Shown piece after piece: positions 14,201 to 25,019 of a stretch of 64,000 nt of DNA. Under the pieces are notes generated by a model. The model ran no database searches. It worked only from the letters and a program-made list of their open reading frames with translations, and was not told the origin of the DNA. The position numbers and the translations under genes are program-made. Numbering within the stretch: position 1 is the first letter of the stretch; every line of letters starts with the position of its first letter. This DNA comes from Nectonema munidae (lineage: Eukaryota; Nematomorpha; Nectonematoida; Nectonematidae). Where the stretch lies: assembly GCA_030549495.1 (NCBI GenBank), contig JAUIRK010000922.1:434001-498000 (forward strand), written 5' to 3'.

Positions 14201-17200
14201 AATGATGTTAATGCCGTTAAAAATAATGCATTCATACCTGCCATTTTACTTAGCATCAAACTTTGTAATCGTTTTTGAGTTGACATCCATTTTTGTGTTT
14301 CTTAATTTGCAGATTATTTGACTTCTGTAAGGGCATTGACATTTCATTCCCATTAATTCTCACAAAAGTTTTTGTATAAAAAGGAAAAATTAGAGCAAAT
14401 CAGAATTTAAAAAAGTAAATCGTGATGTCAATTGGCTGCCTTGACATTCGCTTCTTTCAAAGTTGACTTCACCATTCTTCCTTTCCTTCACAACTTTTCT
14501 GAAATTGAATTTATCAAAAGAAACCCTTTTTTCCTAGCTATTTAAATATTTTGATATAATTGTGATATAATTAGCGATCATACTGCGTCAAATTTCAATG
14601 ATCATGCGTACCCGGAAAATTGGAAATCTTACCAAAGAAAAACGTCATTCATATATTCTACTAATTAATAAATATAGTTTCTCCAAAATGGCTTCCTTTT
14701 TTCCTTTTCTATTTTGATTTCGATTACGATTACTTATTCAGTATGCATTTGATACTTATAATTATTGAACATCAGGATCGCCGCCAAAAAGACATTTAAG
14801 AGGGGCTAAAACCAGTGCTCACATATGGTACGTTACGTTTCGAAATTACGGTATGATACGATAACTTTTTTTTTAACAAAATTACTTTTCGAAATTACGC
14901 GCGAAAAAAATTTAAGTACGATAAATTATGTTACGCTATTTTTAGGTAGAACTTTTTTGAATTCGCATTTAGGTCATCTGAGCACATTAAATTGCACACG
15001 AACTATTGTTCTCAAGAACAATATTATTTCAAAATTTGTTGTTGTAACTGGGATAAATGAGTCGAATAAGGAAGACACAATGATTGCAGAAAGAATATTG
15101 AAAGCATTCATTAACCAAGCTAAAAATTGTTTGCTTACTTAACCCATTTACGACCAAGCAAAGCAGACGATATCTAAAAAAACGCAGACGATTTATATTC
15201 AAAGTTATTGAAAAAAGCAGACGAAGATGAAATTACTTATGTTCATAAATAGGAACATTGGTCGTAAATGGGTTAATTACCTTTTTACGTTTCAATTTTT
15301 TCCGTATTTGGATACGTTTTCTAAATATCGTTTTTTATTCCAATTCCATTTTACGTTTCGAAATGAAAATTAAATTCAAAATCTTTTTCGTATCGTAACG
15401 CAGGGACTAAAACTAAATAAAATTATAAGAAGTTCTCCAAATCTCTCTATCCTATTTTTGCAATGCTTTTATGATTTCTTAGAACCGTCATCTGTAGAAG
15501 GGAGTGAGATGTGTTAAGAATAGTGTAAATTGACAAAATAATTTTGATTGGATGTAAATATTTGCTAAATCGATTAGATCTATTATTATTGGCTTAAAAA
15601 ATGATGTTGTCTGTGAACAAATATTGATTTTTGGCTTCCAGAGAAATCATATACTCATCATACTTGCAGAAAGCTATAATGCCTAGTCTAATTCATCTTT
15701 TTCTAATTCAGATTTTTTTTGTAATAAAACTATTGAGCTGCATAACTTTGCTACTCTAAACATTTTGAATTTTTTCCGTTAACTCAAAAAAGTTTTTTTT
15801 GATTCCTTTTCAGTTAACAGAGAACATGGTTTGGAAAATATGGTTTAAAATGAAATGCACAGTTTTAAACGGAACTTTTTAATATACATCATATAAACCA
15901 AAGAGATGATTGAGATAAACTCTGCCTATCAATATTTGATTAACATCGAATAAAGATATGAATCCATGCTCTGGCATTGTTATGCTTTCCCCTACGTTGT
16001 GAAGGCGAAGCGTGAGCAAAGATAACACCACTCAACACCTAGTTTAAAGATCACATTCAGGTGAATAATGAATGATAATAAAGGATTTATCTTTAAATGA
16101 TGCAGATTTTGATGTCTTTTCAATTAAAACTTTTCTTGTTACATTTAAATTCTAGATGGGAGAAGCATGATAAACCAGATTTCTTACTTAATGTTAATAA
16201 AACTAATTACTAAAATTGATTATAAATCTCTTCAAAAATCAGTAATAATAATCTAAGAATGATCAGAGAACAGATAAACTCTTCATCTCCTATTTTTTTC
16301 TTTCTCTTTCCGTGCGTGGCGGAAATCTGAAAAGCGCCATGAAACCAGTGCTGTTTTATCACATCTCTCAATTATAAGTTCCCTAGATATGGGAAGAAAG
16401 GGTGGGGCTGAAGGGCTATCATACTATGTATTGCAAACATTATATGCATTAGACTTTATAAAAGAGAATATTTCGGTTGTGTCAGTCTTTTTCAATTCAA
16501 GTCAAGCAATAAGCAAAGGGAGCTTTTGTGATGAGGATGTAAGGAAAAGAAAATCTTGTGGAAGAAGATTTATATCATTTTTATATATAAAGCTGAATTA
16601 CTTACATTATAACCAATACTTCATGTTAAATTCGTGTGGAATGATTATTCTTGATATTCCCAAAACATCTTGCTTCCACTTGAGACGTGGAAGGAAATAT
16701 GCGTAAAATTACTTTGGTTTCATCATCATTTTCTTTAAAATTAAATTTTCCATCATTTTCTAAGTCCTTAGATAAAATCTACGAATTGCGGCATTCAAAG
16801 TTCTGTGTGTTTGAAGTTTGTTTCAAAGGAGGTATAGATGAAAAGAGCATGAACAAGACTTTAAAACCAAGATGCCTGACAAAGTTTAAAATATGGCCGA
16901 TGTAAGCATGAAAGAAAAGCGGTAGAAAGAACTGATCCTTGGGGAACACATCATAATCACTTTCAGCAACATTGGACTCAAATGCATCAATTTAAGTTCA
17001 TTGAAATTTTTTGAATCAATTGATAATGCATGTTAAAGAATTGCAATTCAATACAACTAGTGATTGAAATTCTTTAGATGGGTGTGCAACAATTCTCATT
17101 TGTGGGCCACTTGTAAAGACTGAAGCCCAACAAAATATTTGGAATTGCTTGAATTTGAAAACAAGAGCTCGCTCAACGTTCTTCTTGAGATTTCACCAGT

Positions 17201-20200
17201 TTATCAGCGTCTCATTTCAAATTTATGCGGTTCACCAACGGCCTTCCACATCTTTTTTTTCGTATGATCAAATCATAAATTCGTATACTTTTAATGCACA
17301 TAATGTCTCACCAGTGATTACTTCTTCGCATTTCTTTGTAAATAAGGACTTTTATTCAGATCAATTTCTATCAATATTAATTTTCGAGATGTAGTATCAA
17401 ATACGGATTAACCTTGGATGGAAAATGCGGATAAACCAGATACAATAAGTGTCCTATGTGTACAAAAGTATGGTAGAGATGGCAAGCCTAAATAATAAAT
17501 ATACAACCATCTTAACTTTAAAGTGTAGACGCTCAGTGAAAAGATGCAAAGACAAGATGAGGTATTAGTTGGCTGGCGAGCCAACAGGGAAACAACAAAT
17601 ACACAGAAAAACCTTGTCAGACTTATATATGTGAATGTTGAAAATTTCACATGCAAAAATGTCTTAGCAGTGATCAAGCAAGCTGACATTTGACATGCTA
17701 AGTGAGAATGATGTTTCTAACTAACACATAAAATTTCAAGTAAATCGAATGAAAAATAAGTTTTTTTATACTTAGAAAAATGATTTTTCGAATGATCTTC
17801 TATAGTAAAAAAGATATCTTCTCGAAATCCTTTTAAGGTTGAACTAAGAGAAGACAAGAGATGTTTTGAAATGATAATATTGCACAACATCTTTGATTAA
17901 ATATACTATTGTGTTTTAAGGAATTGAAATTGCCAAATGGGGAGACAGTGATAATAAACAATTAAAGACTTTCACGTTATACAGTTTTCTCTTAAGGTTT
18001 CTAAAAAAAATATTTAAAAAAACTCTAGAAAATCATCCTTGAAATAAAAGCTTATACTCAGAAATCAGTTTTGTTTTATTTATGTTTCATTCTAAACTTT
18101 ACGATTTTTTGTCTATTCAGAGGTTATGATAAAGAAAACACGGATGCACTAAGTTTTTAACCAATCGTACTAAAAGTTTAGAATGAAACAAAATTGATTT
18201 CTGAATTCACCGTATAAGCTTCTATTTTAAGAGAGACTGTATAATCTGGAAGTCTTTAATTGTTCATTATCACTGTCTCCCCATTTGGCAATTTCAATTC
18301 CTTAAAACACAATAGTATATTTAATCAAAGATGTTGTGCAATATCATCCTTTCAAAACCCTTTTTTGTCTTTCCTTAGTTCAACTTTAAAAAGATTTAGA
18401 GAAGATATACATATAAAGAATTGCTGAATACAGAAGGTATGGTCAAAAGTAGCTATGTGTCAGAGTGGAATATAAGAATGGAAATAAAGAAGTAATTAGA
18501 TAAGTGTATGTGGCAAAATAGAGCAATTTACTCTCCTTTTACGAGATGCAGCTTCACAATAGGCCTGTTCTTAATCCGGTTCACAATACGGAGGAGGTTG
18601 GAAATATATAAAAAATTTTGATATATATTACATGTAAAATTCTTATATTTATATTTTAGCAATGAAACTTCTCTAAGCTTTTATAGCCCCTTTTTCTATT
18701 CTTTTTGATACTTTGGCGATGCATTTGAACACATATATTCCCACTACACATACCAATTTTGTTACAAACACTTTTCCTTGTTAAATTTTCTTACTGCTCT
18801 CGTGATTCCAAGACTTTGAAATTTTTCTTGCTTTAGACGTTGAAAGTGGAGTTAATTGCCCCCAAAATGAATTGCTTATTTTAATAAAATGTCTCGATTG
18901 AATTCATGTTAATCTTTTCAAGCTAAATGAATTTGAAAATGGAAAAATTGATGTTTTATCTCTAAAGATATTACATGCGCTACTGAACTGCAACCATTTT
19001 TTGTGTAGGGGCTTTTGATGTTTATGACGTTGATGGCAATGGCAAGGTGGATCGCGGTGAGATGCTGGAAATAGTGTCGACGATTTACGAAACCATCTCC
19101 GAAATCATCGACATTGAAAGTGATGTCGAAAACACTCCTCAAAAGCGAGTGATCAAAATTTTTGAAGCGATGGACAAGGTATGATGCGCCAATTTTCTTT
19201 TACTCGATTTTGACGCAATTTGTGCAAACTTTTTCATTTGCTTTTAATTTAAACCTTTTTCATTCAACGAGACCAAGAAAATTTTTCCAAATACCTTTAA
19301 ACATTGTCCAAACCCAAATAAGCTCATTTTGATCCCAATCGGAGATTTTTTGTGTGGTCTATTATTATTAGTGCTCGTAGATTAAAATAGAGTCAGGATG
19401 AGACATTGCGCCGAAAATAAACGAAACGTTGTTGAAGAAATTGGCAAACAGGGGTCATGTATGGACTTTTTATTAAAACGATCAATTTGTGTTTTGGAGA
19501 AGAATGAAAATTGTTGTGTGTTATGCACGCCTTTTTTTCGTCCTAAGCGATAATTCTATCGCAGATGAATATCAAATATTGATTTCTCATCTTCTGCAGG
19601 TTAAGCTTTATTGATTACGCAATTTTAGAGCTACGTCACAATTCATTTGGAAACGTGAATTGTTTCCAATATATTCCAATGTGTGTTGTAAAAAGCTCAT
19701 TATTTATTAAACAATGTTTTCGGTGGAATATACCATCATAAAATATTTAGAGTCAAGTAGCTTCCATCAAAATTTTTCGAAACACGTATGACAAGTCATC
19801 TTTGAACACGGAGGACAAAGATGACTTCACATTTAGAAGTGAGAATGTATTTGGCGAATGTGATAGCGGTACAGACGATAGGAGGCAGAATGAGATGATG
19901 AAAAGTGAATTGCAAAGAGCATAGCATTTGCATGAACACTCAAAAACGAGCAACTGATGTGAGTGTTCCCATTAAATATACGTGATATACAATATATGTT
20001 TAAACCATGGTTGGAGCGAATTATTTTAGATCATGATTTTGATTCAGATTCTTTAATTTCAAAATACATTACGTATCTTTTTACTGCAGTAGCAACGTAT
20101 TTCTGCATATATATATATATAATGATCCAGATATAGATTCCAAAAAAACGTTTTCGGCTTAAAACGGATTTATTACAAAAACGCAGCTCAGCATCACAAG

Positions 20201-20717
20201 TACTGCTTGCTGTTTCCTCAGGAGCGACTATACTCAAGAGATAAAACTGTTTTATCAATACCCTATTTTCAATATATAAATTTAGCAAAAAGTTAGAATT
20301 TTTAGTCAAATATATGATAATAATAATATAACATAGCTTCATCTCATACACACACTGCCCTGTTTAGATGTTTACACCTATTTGTAGCATATAAAAATAA
20401 AAAGCACAAAAGCATAGCTATTAGGCAAGATGATTCATTCCCGGGCAACTAGGGACTAAGTAATATTTCTTTCGGTAAATTACGGTCTAATCCGGGCACA
20501 TCAAGAAAGACAAAATTACATGAACACTGATTGGAAGTGGTAAAGTTTGCTTTTTAAAAAATCCACGTATTGAATGATTATTATTATATATAATACACGA
20601 ACACTTTTATTTTAGGATAATGATGGTTTGTTGAACAGAGAAGAATTCATTGAAGGAAGTAAACAAGATCCCTGGATAATTCAAGCCCTCTCCCTAGACA
20701 TCCTAGCGATAATATAG
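929..20717 (+). CDS. NCS1: Frequenin / neuronal calcium sensor 1, 5' end missing
   Basis: This is a recoverin-family EF-hand calcium sensor, expected to sit on membranes and regulate exocytosis and PI4-kinase. Exons at 929-953, 8864-8912, 11565-11654, 12497-12575, 19009-19178 and 20616-20717 have GT/AG borders, and all intron phases agree (2,0,0,1,0). The pieces read SKKEIKHWYKDF, then KDCPSGFLT (the degenerate EF1 of the family), FFPYGD, and three canonical EF loops: DTNKDGNISFKE, DVDGNGKVDRGE and DKDNDGLLNREE. The signature ENTPQKRV followed by EGSKQDP and QALSL points to NCS-1 rather than hippocalcin or KChIP. About 20 N-terminal residues, including the myristoylated start (MGxxxSKL), were not found and probably lie upstream of the window. 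The C-terminus ends QALSLDILAII instead of the usual short GG tail. A 2-residue insertion precedes ENTPQKRV. Confidence 0.93.
1028..1118. mobile_element. piggyBac-type MITE (internally shortened)
   Basis: The element is flanked by TTAA on both sides (1024-1027 and 1119-1122). It starts CTCATTTACGGCC and ends in AATGGG. The interior matches the better copy at 15143-15272 but is about 40 bp shorter. TTAA duplication plus CCC-type ends is the piggyBac hallmark. Confidence 0.7.
1123..6567. other. NCS1 intron sequence, repeats only
   Basis: I see no host exon here. Recognisable items are a hAT-like terminus near 1749 (AGAGTTTCCCAACCCGG) with no matching right end, short ATT/GAT microsatellites (2657, 4838, 5325), and a patch around 3290-3380 that resembles 31065-31140. 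Confidence 0.5.
6576..7283 (-). mobile_element. hAT element, internally deleted, perfect 8-bp TSD
   Basis: The ends are TAGAGCTTCTG and CAGAAGCTCTA. They are flanked by an exact 8-bp direct repeat, GTTGCATC, at 6568-6575 and 7284-7291. On the minus strand, 7121-6666 is one open frame of 151 codons. Its end (SLKNETLNALVFLKSYF) matches the C-terminal hAT dimerisation block, which usually reads like 'RLSDETL..L.FLRSYF'. The catalytic core is missing, so this is a deletion derivative. Both subterminal regions carry repeats of TCTCGAG, probably transposase binding sites. Confidence 0.9.
7292..8863. other. NCS1 intron remainder
   Basis: AT-rich sequence with no recognisable exon or element apart from short open frames with no family resemblance. 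Confidence 0.5.
8864..8912 (+). CDS. NCS1: NCS1 exon with degenerate EF-hand 1
   Basis: The exon lies between ATTTTTAG and GTAACT. It encodes (W)YKDFTKDCPSGFLTLK, the family's inactive first EF-hand with Cys-Pro in the loop. It is in phase with its neighbours. Confidence 0.92.
8913..11564. other. NCS1 intron, no feature seen
   Basis: AT-rich sequence. An (ATT)n microsatellite lies at about 11188-11216. No exon or transposon end was recognised. Confidence 0.5.
11565..11654 (+). CDS. NCS1: NCS1 exon: FFPYGD block and start of EF2
   Basis: The exon is 30 codons long, from EFQHIYQQFFPYGD to FKRFDTNK, with acceptor ATTTAAG and donor GTATTA. FFPYGD and the start of the EF2 loop are hallmarks of neuronal calcium sensors. 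Confidence 0.94.
12497..12575 (+). CDS. NCS1: NCS1 exon: EF2 to linker
   Basis: The exon encodes DGNISFKEFMKTLS, then TSRGTLEEKLN, and a split Trp codon (T|GG). The donor is GTAAGT. It continues the EF2 loop begun in the previous exon. Confidence 0.95.
12576..13610. other. NCS1 intron with short palindromic repeats
   Basis: Between about 13028 and 13310 the motif GAAAGAAAGAAGACGAT recurs with its complement (ATCGTCTGCTTTCTTTTTC). A similar copy lies at 30340-30366. This may be a degraded MITE. No exon was seen. Confidence 0.4.
13619..14010. mobile_element. hAT MITE with perfect 8-bp TSD
   Basis: The inverted ends are CAGGGGCCGGCAACC and the complement of CAGGGGTCGGCAACT. The exact duplication CTTTAGTG lies at 13611-13618 and 14011-14018. 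The element is 392 bp, AT-rich inside and non-coding. Ends of the CAGGGGTCGGCAA type are well known for non-autonomous hAT elements. Confidence 0.93.
14813..15405. mobile_element. Putative non-autonomous element carrying a nested MITE
   Basis: CTAAAAC directly flanks the block on both sides (14806-14812 and 15407-15413; 7 of 8 bases match if extended). Inside, the ends share TACGTTTCGAAAT and CGTATCGTAACG-like words in inverted orientation. The termini are not clean inverted repeats, so family assignment (hAT?) is tentative. A piggyBac-type MITE is inserted in the middle. Confidence 0.45.
15143..15272. mobile_element. piggyBac-type MITE, best copy
   Basis: The element is 130 bp, flanked by TTAA at 15139-15142 and 15273-15276. 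Its ends, CCCATTTACGACCAA and TTGGTCGTAAATGGG, are perfect inverted repeats. The interior contains two CAGACGAT blocks and a near-palindromic AGCAGACGAAGATGAAATT stretch. Confidence 0.9.
15414..17812. other. NCS1 intron, no feature seen
   Basis: Open frames of 70-105 codons at 16389-16905 and 17149-17394 were inspected. They show no known domain and no clear splice context. Confidence 0.4.
17813..18408. repeat. Long foldback (inverted repeat) in NCS1 intron
   Basis: The left arm is about 17813-18100 and the right arm about 18173-18408, the reverse complement, with small indels and a loop of about 70 bp. Shared blocks include TTGCACAACATCTTTGATTA, AAATGGGGAGACAGTGATAA and TTTCATTCTAAACTTT with their complements. 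It is non-coding, and the RNA would form a long hairpin inside the NCS1 pre-mRNA. Confidence 0.85.
19009..19178 (+). CDS. NCS1: NCS1 exon: EF3 and ENTPQKRV block
   Basis: The acceptor is TTTTTTGTGTAG and the donor GTATGA. The exon holds the full EF3 loop DVDGNGKVDRGE, the helix MLEIVSTIYE, the NCS-1 signature ENTPQKRV and the start of EF4 (MDK). Confidence 0.96.
20616..20717 (+). CDS. NCS1: NCS1 last exon: EF4 and C-terminus
   Basis: The acceptor is TTTATTTTAG. The exon encodes DNDGLLNREEFIEGSKQDP, then WIIQALSLDILAII and a TAG stop at 20715-20717. Residues 1, 3, 5, 9 and 12 of the EF4 loop are all suitable for calcium. Confidence 0.96.
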   Translation, partial: DNDGLLNREEFIEGSKQDPWIIQALSLDILAII

Positions 20718-20750
20718 CAGCATCTCCAAGACCTAAAGTTTGTATTTCTG

Positions 20751-20756
20751 AATAAA
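20751..20756 (+). terminator. NCS1 polyadenylation signal
   Basis: AATAAA lies 34 bp after the NCS1 stop codon. The 3'UTR would be very short, ending before the MITE cluster at 20.99 kb. Confidence 0.7.
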
Positions 20757-20996
20757 ACTTCATAAGGCATTCCATTCAAAACGTGCGTTATTCACTCCCC
20801 TCTATCTAATGCTCATTTCTTTTTTTTCATTCAAGAATTTATTTCTGCCCAAGAGCAGAATTCAAATTTTTCAAATTTTAAAGAAACTACACAACAAAGT
20901 CAAAATACCTACCATATTAACGCCTCCATATTTAAATGGGGCTGGCCATTTCTTGATTGCACGGTACATGTATGCCCACTTGCTTAACCCATTTAA

Positions 20997-21384
20997 CCCA
21001 TTCACGTCCAATGTTCCTATTTTGGAACATAAGTAATTTCATCTTCGTCTGCTTTTTTAAATGATTTTGAATATAAATCGTCTGCGTTTTTTTAGATATC
21101 GTCTGCTTTGCTTTGTCTTAAATGGGTTAACCCGTTAACGCCCATGTCGACTATAGTCGACTTTACAAAAATAAAATCGTCTGCGTTTATCAAAGCTCTT
21201 TAATACAAATCTTCTGCTTTACATTAGATATCGTCTGATTATTCTGATCGTTAACGAGTTAAGGCCAAGCAAAGCAGACGATATCTAAAAAAAACGCAGA
21301 CGATTTATATTCAAAGTCATTGAAAAAAGCAGACGAAGATGAAATTACTTATGTTCCAAAATAGGAACATTGGCCGTAAATGGG
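20997..21384. mobile_element. Cluster of three TTAA-flanked MITEs
   Basis: Three units are joined by shared TTAA sites: 20997-21126 (reverse orientation copy of the 15143 MITE), 21131-21258 and 21263-21384. The middle unit has related but distinct ends, CCCGTTAACG and CGTTAACGAG, and contains the palindrome GTCGACTATAGTCGAC. The third is a copy of the 15143 MITE lacking its first nine bases. TTAA occurs at 20993, 21127, 21259 and 21385. Confidence 0.82.
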
Positions 21385-21388
21385 TTAA

Positions 21389-23606
21389 TCTCCTTCTTAT
21401 TTTTCGGGGACGAACGGGAATGAGATGACTTTAGTTAAGCAGCAATAAGAAAAGAATGACTTGTGCATTTTCTTTATGGGTTAGCTCTTTCTTTTGCTTT
21501 GGAAATGTGTGTTTTTCTTAATGCGTCTTCTGGAGCCGCATGCTGGTCTTTGCTCAATCTCGTGTGCCTCTTATGATTAACTAGTGGTTCTCTAAACTAT
21601 CTTTTGAGTGTGTGCACGAAGCGTATGAACGAGTTGGAAAAGATTTTTTTCACTAGATTCCTTGTCCAAAGAACTTATTTTTTGTTAATTTACCTTTTAT
21701 GTTTTTCTGTAAAAAGCATGAGATTAAATCAAAAAAATGTTCAACTAAAACTTTTTAACTAAAAATTAAAATTAATTTATCGTTCTTTTTATCCTCTCCC
21801 ATCCGTGGCTTTTAAGTTTTTAAAATTCAATCATAATTTCAAACCACGTGTTTCAACTTTGTTAAAGCGTTTAATATTTAATCGACTAAAAATTATATTG
21901 AAATAGTGGATGTGGCGAATTGCTTAGCGGCAGAGTCCCAAGTGTATTGTGCCGCAGCAACTGCCGTGAGGCGCCTTGGTTTAACAAACCTACGCCTTGA
22001 TCCGGGAAAGAGTGGCTGTTTCTGCTAAGGATATCAAATAGGAAAACGATCAGGGAGTCTTTAGCATTCCCTCTTGTCCAATGGCAGGAGTTCTTCAAAT
22101 ACTTTAATTTTCTCCATGGCAAGTTTTCCCTTAGCGTAAAAGCAGCGAGGACGCCTGGCTGCTGGAGGTCGGATCTGCCATAGCTTGGTTCGGCATTGAC
22201 TTGTTTTAACCATGTGTGGCAGTGAACACCCACATGATCGACACCTAATTATTCAGTCACGCTTTGCGTTTCCACTCGCATAGCTTCAAGTTCTCTCTTC
22301 AATGCTGTTGAATCTCTTGATCTTGACTTGTCATTTATCAGATTTGAGAGAAGAAGATTAAAACTTTTGAGTTTGCAAGAGAAGAAGCGTGGAAGAAAGC
22401 AAATGAGTCGTGCTGAGAGAATATGGGACTTATATAAGTAATTTACCATTAAATGTGTAAAAATGTGAAAACTCTTTTTAAACTATTGCTCAAAGCATGA
22501 ACAATCATCTCCTTGCTCCAAAAAATTCTGAATTGAAAAAATAAAGCGTCGTCTGGCCTAAATTTCTCTTTAAAAATAATAACAACAAAGTATTGTCCTA
22601 AACTAAATAGGATTTTAATCTTTGATCGATTCACCAGATCATTTGAACTTTTAACGATTAATCAAATCATCTACAAATATTCATTAAATGATTGATTGGA
22701 AAACTTATATTTGTGATTGGTTATTTTTGATTACAAAGTAATTTTCTTTTCGTCGTCACTTTTTTTCAAAAATATTTTTACAAATTAATCGCAGTCGATC
22801 TACCACTATTTTACTATATTATATTATAATCATTCAAACCTGTCAACTAATTCCAAATATATAAACTTCAAAATAAATTACTTAAATTAATTTTTTTAAT
22901 TATTAATAAAAATTAAAAAAAAAACCTCAATTTGATTCTGAAAATACACTCTAGATTTCTATTGCACAAAATCTTTTCCTTTGGCTAATTTTTGTTGAGA
23001 TTCTTTTAACATATATTTTGCTGACCCAACTTTGGGACTTATTACTAGGTATTTTCATGTCACTGAATTCAAAAATAATAATACTAATTTTCTTATTACA
23101 ACTCTTTACTATTTCCTAAAATCTATAATGTCCCCACCATAACGACAAAATATGTAAATCTAAACAATTAACTTCATGTCTCCCCTCCCCCCCCCCCCCC
23201 CCCCCACTCATATTCCCCCAACCTAATATATTTCGATATCAATAAAGGGTTCAAAAAATGGTTATTTTAGACTATATATAAAAATTTGGTACCCCCCCCC
23301 CCCCTCCCTCCCAATTAAAATTTTTTTCCAGCCCCCCCAATTGAAAAGTCCTAGCTACGGGCCTGATGTCATAGTTAAAAAAGAACGAATATATAAAAAA
23401 ATCACGATTTGATTGAAAAAAATTGAAAAGGATAAGGAATTAACTATAAATAATTTTATTTAGGATTTTTGATATCTTTTTACACAAGCCATAAAATTTA
23501 TTTTAATCATACCCGAATATATTTACCATGGCTTTGTAGAAAGAAAATGTTTGAATAAGAAAATAAGTTTAATATAAAAAAACAAATGAGAGTTATCTAA
23601 ATATTT
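21389..23606. other. Intergenic, with a GC-richer block and C-tracts
   Basis: 21900-22260 is clearly richer in GC than its surroundings and may be a piece of an interspersed repeat I cannot name. 23180-23362 has C-tracts of 11-21 bases and ends CTAGCTACGGGCCTG. Read on the minus strand this starts CAGGCCCGTAGCTAGGA, a common hAT terminus, but no partner end was found. Confidence 0.45.
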
Positions 23607-23763
23607 GCATAGGATAGGGGATAGGAAGCTTGGTCAGATACTGGGTTTCGATAACTCAAGTTCTTCGGTTCGATCCCATATCAAGTCTATTTTCCTCATA
23701 CTTCCATACGAGCTGCACAATTGTGCCTCCTCTATGGAAACACCTCACGCTGCTAACTTTACC
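23607..23763 (+). mobile_element. tRNA-derived SINE copy 1
   Basis: The tRNA-like head contains the pol III B-box GGTTCGATCC at 23667-23676 and an A-box-like stretch upstream. The body shares TCGATAACTCA, a CCTCATA block and GAAAACACC-type sequence with copies at 32831 and 36961, which are on the other strand. The 3' end is TTTACC. Confidence 0.8.
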
Positions 23764-24099
23764 TTATTGAGAAAAATGATAACTTTTGGTGAATTCTAAA
23801 AAAATTAAATTGTCACAAAAATAATGGAAAATTGTTTAAATTTAAAACCATTTTTGAATAAATATAATCCAAAAAGTTTTTTTAAATTAGCACATTCGAG
23901 AAAGTTTCTTTAATTTTGGACTCAAAATTGGTATTTATAATACCAAAAGTTACATGCATATAATGTAGGAGTGTTGAAATTTTGCGTCAATGGAAAAAGG
24001 TAAGAAAAAACAGCCAGCATTCGGTGGTCTTTCAAGGACACTTGACTTTATCAAGAAAATTCGAGAGAAAATATATTAATGAATTCGTCGCGTGCTTCA

Positions 24100-24770
24100 T
24101 TTAAATGAAGTACCCGTATCTGCTTTTAAAGAACTACATTCTTTTCTAAGAAACAGCGATATATGTTAATCATATGGAAATAGCAGACAAGAGAGTGATA
24201 CAGATTTTGAAAATACATCAACCAAAGAAAGTGAACAACTTGATCAAGCAGAACTGAACGATTTAATTTGAGATCTAAGATTGTCAAATGTCATCCATCT
24301 GAACTGCTGGGATCTAGACTTAAAGAAAAAATGAAGCAGAAGGAAGTAGTAAACGTAAAGCGGAAAAAAGTCTTAACATTTTTTGTATTTGGAAAAAATT
24401 AAAATTCTAAATTAACTATTATTTCATAAAGGAAAGGCATTTGGTGCGATTCCTGCCAGCCAATTTGTACACTTGAAAGAAAAGTATGAAAACAGATAAA
24501 TTACAGTTCAACTTGGTTAGTAGCATCACCACAAATGTATCATCTGTTGATCTTAAAATGGCGCATTTTTTACTTGATCAAGAAAGTTTACATTGCGAAG
24601 AGAAGCAGTGGACGTTAAGAAAAAGTTGGACTGTTGGAGAAAGTTAAACTCATCATCAACCACTTGTTTGGATGAAGAAAATCATTTTTAATATAGGCTT
24701 GATGAAGCAAACAGTTGGAGCGCTTTCTGAAGTAGGTGATTGTTTTAGATTTATATATACAACGATTTTT
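24100..24770 (+). pseudogene. Relic of an unnamed multi-copy protein family
   Basis: Broken frames read LDQAELNDLI, ELLGSRLKEK, AFGAIPASQFVHLKEKYENR and IIFNIGLMKQTVGALSE. From memory these match blocks of a large uncharacterised protein family annotated many times in invertebrate genomes (LNDLVRDL.LSK..AELLGSRL, HMKE.YEN, KLGLMKNFVKA). Several frame changes and stops make this copy non-functional. A second relic lies at 56.0-57.0 kb. The function of the family is not known to me. Confidence 0.6.
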
Positions 24771-25019
24771 TTAGGATGAAATGAAGTGATATTTTTGAGG
24801 GAACACAAATAAAAAGTTTAAACGGCGTCAAAGCTTACGAACTGAACCAATAAAGAAGCAGCGCTGTATATCCAGGGGGTGAGGAATGGTTTCGTAATCT
24901 CATTCCAAAGGGCTAAAGTGTTTTCTTCACTTCAAAACTTTGATTAAATGATGAAATTTATTGTTCAGAAAATTTATAATTTAAATATATTATATAAGAA
25001 CTGAATTTTGTGTTTAGAA

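Noticed and set aside
14825-15142. 105-codon frame on the + strand
   Set aside because: It spans the end of a putative non-autonomous element and runs into a MITE; no known domain.
21886-22233. 115-codon frame on the minus strand in a GC-richer block
   Set aside because: No recognisable domain, no splice or promoter context; more likely part of an interspersed repeat.
23640-23680. tRNA gene
   Set aside because: A B-box and weak A-box are present but no cloverleaf pairing; the same unit recurs as a SINE.
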